From: an uncultured Streptococcus sp.
Lineage (GTDB): Bacteria > Bacillota > Bacilli > Lactobacillales > Streptococcaceae
DNA length: 12,710 nt
NCBI RefSeq assembly: GCF_943912555.1
Contig: NZ_CALTUR010000047.1
Span: 1 to 12,710 of the forward strand
Direction: 5' to 3'
The position numbers and the translations under genes were made by a program. Shown piece after piece: positions 7,662 through 12,710 of this stretch. A model generated the notes under the pieces. That model worked only from the letters and a program-made list of their open reading frames with translations. It made no database searches and had not been told where the DNA came from. Every line of letters starts with the position of its first letter. Position 1 is the stretch's first letter.

Positions 7662-8159
7662 ATGTATATTGAAATGGTAGATGAAACTGGTCAAGTTTCA
7701 AAAGAAATGTTGCAACAAACCCAAGAAATTTTGGAATATGCAGCCCAAAAATTAGGAAAAGAAGACAAGGAGATGGCAGTCACTTTTGTGACCAATGAGC
7801 GTAGTCATGAACTCAATCTGGAGTACCGTGACACAGACCGTCCGACAGATGTTATCAGCCTTGAATATAAACCAGAGTTGGAAATTGCCTTTGACGAAGA
7901 GGATTTGCTTGAAAATCCTGAATTGGCAGAGATGATGTCTGAGTTTGATGCCTATATTGGAGAACTGTTCATCTCTATAGATAAGGCTCATGAGCAGGCT
8001 GAGGAATATGGTCACAGCTTTGAGCGTGAGATGGGTTTCTTGGCAGTACACGGCTTTTTACATATCAATGGCTATGATCACTACACTCCAGAAGAAGAAG
8101 CGGAGATGTTCGGTTTACAAGAAGAAATTTTGACAGCCTATGGACTCACAAGACAATAA
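7662..8159 (+). CDS. ybeY: Endoribonuclease YbeY (rRNA maturation factor)
   Basis: YbeY is a metal-dependent single-strand endoribonuclease involved in 16S rRNA 3'-end maturation and 70S quality control. The 165-residue protein has the family signature [11 protein letters not shown] at 130-140, giving the three zinc ligands His130, His134 and His140. It also has the upstream RPTDVISL segment (60-67). The length is typical. The Shine-Dalgarno is weak (purine-rich AAAGAGAAACGAGA). It is the first gene of a tightly packed cluster and overlaps dgkA by 20 bases. In many bacteria ybeY sits beside dgkA and era, as here. Confidence 0.96.
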   Translation: MYIEMVDETGQVSKEMLQQTQEILEYAAQKLGKEDKEMAVTFVTNERSHELNLEYRDTDRPTDVISLEYKPELEIAFDEEDLLENPELAEMMSEFDAYIGELFISIDKAHEQAEEYGHSFEREMGFLAVHGFLHINGYDHYTPEEEAEMFGLQEEILTAYGLTRQ

Positions 8160-8535
8160 ACGAAAATGGAAAAATCGTGACCTGATATCCAGTTTAGAAT
8201 TTGCTCTCACAGGAATTTTTACTGCCATCAAGGAAGAACGCAATATGCGAAAGCATGCAGTGACGGCTCTCGTAGTCATCCTTGCAGGTTTTCTTTTTCA
8301 GGTGTCACGAATCGAATGGCTCTTTCTCCTATTGAGCATTTTCTTGGTAGTAGCCTTTGAAATTATTAACTCTGCTATTGAAAATGTGGTGGACTTGGCC
8401 ATTCACTATCACTTTTCCATGCTGGCTAAAAATGCCAAGGATATGGCGGCTGGCGCGGTACTAGTGGTCTCTCTTTTCGCAGCCTTAACAGGCGCATTGA
8501 TTTTTCTCCCACGAATCTGGGATTTAATATTTTAA
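8140..8535 (+). CDS. dgkA: Diacylglycerol/undecaprenol kinase family membrane protein
   Basis: In Gram-positive bacteria this family phosphorylates undecaprenol to recycle the lipid carrier for wall synthesis; the Streptococcus mutans homologue is needed for acid tolerance. The 131-residue protein has an amphipathic N-terminus with KEERNMRKH (31-39) and three membrane segments (about 40-55, 58-78, 102-122). The family motif [15 protein letters not shown] (72-86) carries Glu74, Asn77, Glu81 and Asp85, followed by AKDMAAGAV. The length is near that of E. coli DgkA (122). The ATG lies inside the last codons of ybeY and no clear ribosome binding site precedes it, suggesting translational coupling. 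Undecaprenol as substrate is inferred from Gram-positive relatives. Confidence 0.93.
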   Translation: MDSQDNKRKWKNRDLISSLEFALTGIFTAIKEERNMRKHAVTALVVILAGFLFQVSRIEWLFLLLSIFLVVAFEIINSAIENVVDLAIHYHFSMLAKNAKDMAAGAVLVVSLFAALTGALIFLPRIWDLIF

Positions 8536-8551
8536 ACAGTAAGAGGAAATT

Positions 8552-9451
8552 ATGACTTTTAAATCAGGCTTTGTAGCCATTTTAGGACGTCCCAATGTTG
8601 GGAAGTCAACTTTTTTGAATCACGTTATGGGGCAAAAGATTGCCATCATGAGTGACAAGGCGCAGACAACGCGCAACAAAATCATGGGAATTTACACGAC
8701 TGATAAGGAGCAGATTGTCTTTATCGACACGCCAGGGATTCACAAGCCTAAAACGGCCCTTGGAGATTTCATGGTTGAGTCTGCCTATAGCACCCTTCGT
8801 GAAGTGGACACCGTTCTTTTCATGGTGCCTGCGGATGAGGCGCGTGGTAAGGGGGACGACATGATTATCGAGCGTCTCAAGGCTGCCAAGGTTCCTGTTA
8901 TTCTGGTGGTAAACAAGATTGATAAGGTCCATCCAGACCAGCTTTTGTCTCAGATTGATGACTTCCGTAATCAAATGGACTTCAAGGAAATTGTTCCTAT
9001 CTCAGCCCTTCAGGGAAATAATGTCTCACGTTTAGTTGATATTTTGAGTGAAAATCTGGACGAAGGTTTCCAGTATTTCCCGTCTGATCAAATCACAGAC
9101 CATCCAGAACGATTCTTAGTTTCAGAAATGGTTCGCGAGAAAGTCTTGCACCTAACTCGTGAAGAGATTCCGCATTCTGTCGCAGTAGTTGTGGATTCTA
9201 TGAAACGAGACGAAGAGACAGACAAGGTTCACATCCGTGCTACTATTATGGTCGAGCGCGATAGTCAGAAAGGGATTATCATTGGTAAAGGTGGTGCTAT
9301 GCTTAAGAAAATTGGTAGTATGGCCCGTCGTGATATCGAACTTATGCTAGGAGATAAGGTCTTCCTAGAAACTTGGGTCAAGGTCAAGAAAAACTGGCGC
9401 GATAAGAAGCTAGATTTAGCTGACTTTGGCTATAATGAAAAAGAATACTAA
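8552..9451 (+). CDS. era: GTPase Era
   Basis: Era is an essential GTPase that binds the 3' end of 16S rRNA and assists 30S assembly. The 299-residue protein has all G motifs: GRPNVGKST (12-20), Thr40 in the switch I region, DTPG (59-62), NKID (121-124) and SAL (151-153). The C-terminal KH RNA-binding domain has [14 protein letters not shown] (242-255). The length is normal. AGAGGA lies about 7 bases before the ATG, 16 bases after dgkA. Its position downstream of ybeY links two 16S rRNA maturation factors in one transcription unit. Confidence 0.98.
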   Translation: MTFKSGFVAILGRPNVGKSTFLNHVMGQKIAIMSDKAQTTRNKIMGIYTTDKEQIVFIDTPGIHKPKTALGDFMVESAYSTLREVDTVLFMVPADEARGKGDDMIIERLKAAKVPVILVVNKIDKVHPDQLLSQIDDFRNQMDFKEIVPISALQGNNVSRLVDILSENLDEGFQYFPSDQITDHPERFLVSEMVREKVLHLTREEIPHSVAVVVDSMKRDEETDKVHIRATIMVERDSQKGIIIGKGGAMLKKIGSMARRDIELMLGDKVFLETWVKVKKNWRDKKLDLADFGYNEKEY

Positions 9452-9499
9452 GTAGAGGTGGGCTCATGCCTGCTTCTTGTTTTTACAGAAGGAGGATTT

Positions 9500-10324
9500 A
9501 TGCCTGAATTACCTGAGGTTGAAACTGTTCGCCGTGGCTTAGAAAAATTGATTCTGGGTAAGAAAATTTCGAGTATAGAAATTCGCTATCCCAAGATGAT
9601 TAAGACGGATTTGGACGAGTTTCAAAAGGAAGTGCCTGGTCAAGTTGTTGAGTCAATGGGACGTCGTGGCAAATACTTGCTTTTTTACTTGACAGACAAG
9701 GTCTTGATTTCCCATCTGCGGATGGAAGGCAAATATTTTTACTATCCAGATCAGGTTCCTGAACGCAAGCACGCCCATGTTTTCTTCCAGTTTGAGGACG
9801 GTGGAATGCTTGTTTATGAGGATGTACGCAAGTTTGGAACCATGGAACTATTGTCTCCTGACCTTTTGGAACCCTACTTTATTTCTAAGAAATTAGGTCC
9901 TGAACCAAGCGAACAAGACTTTGATTTGCAGGTCTTTCAAGCTGCCCTTGCTAAGTCCAAAAAGCCTATCAAATCCCACCTTTTAGACCAGACCTTGGTA
10001 GCTGGCCTTGGCAATATCTATGTGGATGAGGTTCTCTGGCGAGCTCAGGTTCATCCAGCTAGACCTTCCCAGACTTTGAAAGCAGAAGAAGCGACCGCCA
10101 TTCATGAACAGACCATTGCTGTATTGGGACAGGCTGTTGAAAAAGGTGGTTCCACCATTCGGACCTATACCAATGCCTTTGGGGAAGATGGAACCATGCA
10201 GGATTTTCATCAGGTCTATGATAAGACTGGTCAAGAATGTGTACGCTGTGGTACCATCATTGAGAAAATCCAACTAGGTGGACGAGGAACTCACTTTTGT
10301 CCAAACTGTCAAAGGAGGGGCTGA
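9500..10324 (+). CDS. mutM: Formamidopyrimidine-DNA glycosylase
   Basis: MutM (Fpg) removes 8-oxoguanine and ring-opened purines and nicks the abasic site by beta,delta-elimination. The 274-residue protein starts MPELPEVET, so removal of Met exposes the catalytic proline, with Glu3 next to it and Lys58 in RRGKYL. The C-terminal zinc finger has Cys247, Cys250, Cys267 and Cys270, with the DNA-contacting Arg262 in QLGGRGTHF. The start at 9500 has a strong AGAAGGAGG about 5 bases upstream and places Pro2 correctly; extension to 9458 would bury the catalytic proline. The stop overlaps the coaE start (TGATG). Repair of oxidised guanine matters in this genus because cells make hydrogen peroxide (established for the group, not visible here). 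Confidence 0.97.
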   Translation: MPELPEVETVRRGLEKLILGKKISSIEIRYPKMIKTDLDEFQKEVPGQVVESMGRRGKYLLFYLTDKVLISHLRMEGKYFYYPDQVPERKHAHVFFQFEDGGMLVYEDVRKFGTMELLSPDLLEPYFISKKLGPEPSEQDFDLQVFQAALAKSKKPIKSHLLDQTLVAGLGNIYVDEVLWRAQVHPARPSQTLKAEEATAIHEQTIAVLGQAVEKGGSTIRTYTNAFGEDGTMQDFHQVYDKTGQECVRCGTIIEKIQLGGRGTHFCPNCQRRG

Positions 10325-10929
10325 TGGGAAAAATCATTGGAATCACTGGGGGAATTGCCTCTGGTAAGTCAACTGTGACAAATTTTCTAAGAAAGCAAGG
10401 TTTTCAAGTAGTGGATGCCGACGCAGTCGTCCACCAACTACAGAAACCTGGTGGTCGTCTGTTTGAGGCTCTAGTCAAGCACTTTGGGCAAGAAATCATC
10501 CTTGAAAACGGAGAACTTAATCGCCCTATCCTAGCTAGTCTTATCTTTTCAAATCCTGAAGAACGGGAATGGTCTAGGATAACTCAAGGGGAGATTATTC
10601 GTGAGGAGCTAGCTACGTTGAGAGACCAGTTGGCTCAGACAGAAGAGATTTTCTTCATGGATATTCCCCTACTTTTTGAGCAGGCCTACAGCGCTTGGTT
10701 TGATGAGACTTGGTTGGTCTATGTGGATAGAGATGTCCAAGTAGAACGTCTAATGAAAAGAGACCACTTGTCCAAAGATGAAGCTGAGTCTCGTCTGGCA
10801 GCCCAGTGGCCTTTAGAGAAAAAGAAAGATTTGGCCAGCCATGTTTTAAACAACAATGGAAATCAGGACCAGCTTCTTACTCAGGTGTTCTCCCTGCTTG
10901 AGGGAGGTAGGCAAGATGAAAGAGATTAA
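10324..10929 (+). CDS. coaE: Dephospho-CoA kinase
   Basis: CoaE catalyses the last step of coenzyme A synthesis, ATP-dependent phosphorylation of the ribose 3' hydroxyl of dephospho-CoA. The 201-residue protein has the P-loop GITGGIASGKST (6-17), the DAD acceptor-site motif (31-33), FFMDIPLLFE in the middle and a lid-region RLMKRDHLSKDEAESRLAAQ. The length is standard. The start at 10324 shares one base with the mutM stop and has AAAGGAGGGG about 3 bases upstream, inside the mutM zinc-finger end. The frame is open back to 10297, but that start would add residues before the P-loop strand. Its last 14 bases overlap the next gene. Confidence 0.97.
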   Translation: MGKIIGITGGIASGKSTVTNFLRKQGFQVVDADAVVHQLQKPGGRLFEALVKHFGQEIILENGELNRPILASLIFSNPEEREWSRITQGEIIREELATLRDQLAQTEEIFFMDIPLLFEQAYSAWFDETWLVYVDRDVQVERLMKRDHLSKDEAESRLAAQWPLEKKKDLASHVLNNNGNQDQLLTQVFSLLEGGRQDERD

Positions 10930-12115
10930 CTGGAAGGATAATCTGCGCATTGCCTGGTTTGGTAATTTTCTGACTGGAGCCAGTATTTCTTTGGTTGTGC
11001 CTTTTATGCCCATCTTTGTGGAAAATCTAGGTGTAGGGAGTGAGCAAGTCGCTTTTTATGCAGGTTTAGCTATTTCTGTCTCTGCCATTTCTGCAGCACT
11101 TTTCTCTCCTATCTGGGGCATTCTTGCTGATAAATACGGCCGAAAACCCATGATGATTCGTGCTGGTATGGCCATGACTATTACTATGGGAGGCTTGGCC
11201 TTTGTCCCAAATATTTATTGGTTAATCTTTCTTCGTTTACTGAATGGTGTATTTGCGGGTTTTGTTCCCAATGCAACAGCCTTGATAGCCAGTCAGGTTC
11301 CCAAGGAGAAATCAGGCTCTGCCTTAGGTACTTTGTCTACAGGCGTAGTTGCAGGTACTCTAACTGGTCCCTTTATTGGTGGCTTTATTGCAGAATTATT
11401 TGGCATTCGTACTGTCTTTTTACTGGTTGGTAGTTTTCTATTCTTAGCTGCTGTTTTGACTATTTGCTTTATTAAGGAAGATTTTCAACCAGTAGCCAAG
11501 GAAAAGGCCATCACAACAAAGGAATTATTTACATCAGTTAAATATCCCTATCTCTTAGTCAACCTCTTTCTGACCAGTTTTGTCATCCAATTTTCAGCCC
11601 AATCGATTGGCCCTATCTTAGCTCTGTATGTACGCGACTTAGGCCAGACAGAGAATCTTCTTTTTGTATCTGGTTTGATTGTATCCAGTATGGGCTTTTC
11701 CAGTATGATGAGTGCAGGAGTCATGGGAAAGCTAGGTGACAAGGTGGGCAACCATCGCCTCTTGGTTGTAGCCCAGTTTTATTCAGTTATCATCTATCTC
11801 CTCTGTGCCAATGCCTCTAGCCCTCTTCAACTAGGACTTTATCGTTTCCTCTTTGGATTGGGAACCGGTGCCTTGATTCCCGGAGTTAATGCCCTTCTCA
11901 GTAAGATGACACCCAAAGCTGGTATTTCGAGGGTCTTTGCCTTCAATCAGGTATTCTTTTATCTGGGAGGTGTCGTTGGGCCCATGGCAGGTTCTGCAGT
12001 AGCAGGTCAATTTGGCTACCATGCTGTCTTCTATGCGACAAGCCTTTGTGTTGCCTTTAGTTGTCTCTTTAATCTGCTTCAATTTCGAACATTATTAAAA
12101 GTAAAGGAAATCTAG
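10916..12115 (+). CDS. pmrA: Major facilitator multidrug efflux transporter PmrA
   Basis: This membrane exporter of the major facilitator superfamily is known in pneumococcus as PmrA, linked to norfloxacin and dye efflux. The 399-residue protein is predicted to have 12 membrane helices. Motif A ([11 protein letters not shown], 68-78) lies between helices 2 and 3, a related [11 protein letters not shown] is in the second half, and the antiporter motif C is [14 protein letters not shown] (143-156). The start at 10916 has GGGAGGT about 6 bases upstream and gives [19 protein letters not shown] start at 10856 would add a non-homologous 20-residue extension over coaE. It overlaps coaE by 14 bases and rpmG by one base. 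The substrates are inferred from the named homologue. Confidence 0.93.
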   Translation: MKEINWKDNLRIAWFGNFLTGASISLVVPFMPIFVENLGVGSEQVAFYAGLAISVSAISAALFSPIWGILADKYGRKPMMIRAGMAMTITMGGLAFVPNIYWLIFLRLLNGVFAGFVPNATALIASQVPKEKSGSALGTLSTGVVAGTLTGPFIGGFIAELFGIRTVFLLVGSFLFLAAVLTICFIKEDFQPVAKEKAITTKELFTSVKYPYLLVNLFLTSFVIQFSAQSIGPILALYVRDLGQTENLLFVSGLIVSSMGFSSMMSAGVMGKLGDKVGNHRLLVVAQFYSVIIYLLCANASSPLQLGLYRFLFGLGTGALIPGVNALLSKMTPKAGISRVFAFNQVFFYLGGVVGPMAGSAVAGQFGYHAVFYATSLCVAFSCLFNLLQFRTLLKVKEI

Positions 12116-12264
12116 TGCGAGTAAAAATTAATCTCAAATGCTCCTCTTGTGGCAGTATCAATTACCTAACCAGTAAAAATTCAAAAACCCATCCAGACAA
12201 GATTGAGGTTTTAAAGTATTGTCCCAAGGAAAGAAAAATAACCCTACATCTTGAATCTAAGTAG
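12115..12264 (+). CDS. rpmG: 50S ribosomal protein L33, paralog with three cysteines
   Basis: A 49-residue basic ribosomal protein is encoded from a GTG start that overlaps the pmrA stop by one base (TAGTG). It reads [18 protein letters not shown] at the N-terminus and [16 protein letters not shown] at the end, the signature of bL33. Zinc-binding L33 forms carry four cysteines as two CxxC pairs. Here Cys9, Cys12 and Cys36 are present, but the fourth position (39) is Glu, so zinc binding may be weak or use another ligand. The preceding AAAGGAAAT is a modest ribosome binding site. The last codons contain the secG promoter. Streptococci usually have more than one L33 gene; the others are not in this window. 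Confidence 0.92.
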   Translation: MRVKINLKCSSCGSINYLTSKNSKTHPDKIEVLKYCPKERKITLHLESK

Positions 12265-12279
12265 ATTTTATGGTAAAAT
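12251..12279 (+). promoter_or_regulatory. Promoter of secG inside the end of rpmG
   Basis: A -35 box TTGAAT (12251-12256, four of six) and a -10 box TAAAAT (12274-12279, five of six) are 17 bp apart. The extended -10 dinucleotide TG is at 12271-12272. The -35 box is within the rpmG coding sequence. Transcription should start near 12286. Confidence 0.7.
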
Positions 12280-12303
12280 AATAAGGATTTTAAGGAGTTT
12301 GAT

Positions 12304-12537
12304 ATGTATAACCTATTATTAACCATTTTATTAGTATTATCTGTTGTGATTGTGATTGCGATTTTCATGCAACCAACTAAAAACCAATCCAGCAATGTAT
12401 TTGATGCCAGCTCAGGTGATTTGTTTGAACGCAGTAAAGCACGTGGTTTTGAAGCTGTGATGCAGCGTTTGACAGGGATTTTAGTCTTTTTCTGGCTAGC
12501 CATTGCCTTAGCATTGACGGTATTATCAAGTAGATAA
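12304..12537 (+). CDS. secG: Protein translocase subunit SecG
   Basis: SecG is the small non-essential subunit of the SecYEG export channel and helps SecA-driven translocation. The 77-residue protein has two membrane helices (about 2-21 and 54-75). They are separated by the cytoplasmic loop containing QPTKNQSSNVFDASSGDLFERSKARGFEAVMQRLT, a conserved SecG pattern of glutamine- and glycine-rich turn followed by an amphipathic helix. The length is typical of Firmicutes. TAAGGAG lies 6 bases before the ATG. It has its own promoter and a terminator directly after, so it can be expressed apart from the ybeY-rpmG cluster. Confidence 0.94.
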   Translation: MYNLLLTILLVLSVVIVIAIFMQPTKNQSSNVFDASSGDLFERSKARGFEAVMQRLTGILVFFWLAIALALTVLSSR

Positions 12538-12546
12538 GAAAATAAT

Positions 12547-12580
12547 GGGCAGGACTAGGTCTTTGCCTCTTTTTATTTTT
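12547..12580 (+). terminator. Intrinsic terminator of secG
   Basis: GGGCAG (12547-12552) pairs with CTTTGCCT-side bases 12563-12568 and an inner GAC/GTC (12553-12555 with 12559-12561) closes the loop, with one bulged T. A T-rich tract (12570-12580) follows and runs directly into the BOX element. Confidence 0.75.
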
Positions 12581-12694
12581 ATACTCTTCAAAAATCTCTT
12601 CAAACCATGTCAGCTTCCATCTGCAACCTCAAAATGGTGTTTTGAGCAACCTGCGCCTAGCTTTCTAGTTTGCTCTTTGATTTTTATTGAGTAT
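12581..12694 (-). repeat. BOX element, A-C form, inverted
   Basis: This is a 114-bp element bounded by ATACTC (12581-12586) and GAGTAT (12689-12694). Read on the minus strand it begins with the same boxA start as the element at 5724 (ATACTCAATAAAAATCAAAG) and ends with the boxC-like end. The boxB hairpin module is absent, which accounts for most of the 36-bp length difference from the first copy. Its left end abuts the T-tract of the secG terminator. Confidence 0.9.
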
Positions 12695-12710
12695 TAAAGG
12701 ATGTTTGAGA

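Overview
The window is core chromosome of a streptococcus of the pneumoniae / mitis / pseudopneumoniae group. The evidence is a choline-binding LytB-type glucosaminidase, a PavA-type protein of exactly 551 residues, two BOX elements, moderately low GC, and a gene order I recognise from pneumococcal genomes (infC-rpmI-rplT-gloA-pyrK-pyrDb-lytB, then pavA reversed, then ybeY-dgkA-era-mutM-coaE-pmrA-rpmG-secG). Several proteins appear to differ at scattered positions from the pneumococcal versions I remember, so I do not assign a species.

Layout. Positions 1-1487 hold a consensus promoter, a structured leader ending in an intrinsic attenuator, and the translation operon infC-rpmI-rplT with its terminator. 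The infC reading frame most likely starts at an AUA codon at 282. Positions 1488-1932 hold gloA and a strong terminator. The -35 box of the next promoter lies inside that terminator. Positions 1933-3880 hold a PyrR-type attenuation leader and the two subunits of a B-class dihydroorotate dehydrogenase (pyrK, pyrDb). Positions 3881-5700 hold lytB, with an extended -10 promoter and a short choline-binding repeat array. Positions 5701-5915 hold a complete BOX A-B-C element and a bidirectional terminator shared by the converging lytB and pavA genes.

Positions 5902-7557 are pavA/rqcH on the minus strand. A 104-bp divergent promoter region follows. From 7662 to 12264 there is a tightly packed plus-strand cluster, ybeY-dgkA-era-mutM-coaE-pmrA-rpmG, with four gene overlaps (ybeY/dgkA, mutM/coaE, coaE/pmrA, pmrA/rpmG). 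secG has its own promoter inside the 3' end of rpmG. After secG come a terminator and a second BOX element (A-C form, inverted), and the window then ends.

Functionally this is housekeeping: translation initiation and large-subunit proteins, pyrimidine synthesis, methylglyoxal detoxification, daughter-cell separation, ribosome maturation and rescue (YbeY, Era, RqcH/PavA), lipid-carrier recycling, oxidised-guanine repair, CoA synthesis, drug efflux and protein export. I found no new defence, mobile or biosynthetic system. The points of interest are regulatory (the infC start and attenuator, and the PyrR switch with its embedded promoter), together with repeat-driven variation in lytB and the two BOX elements.
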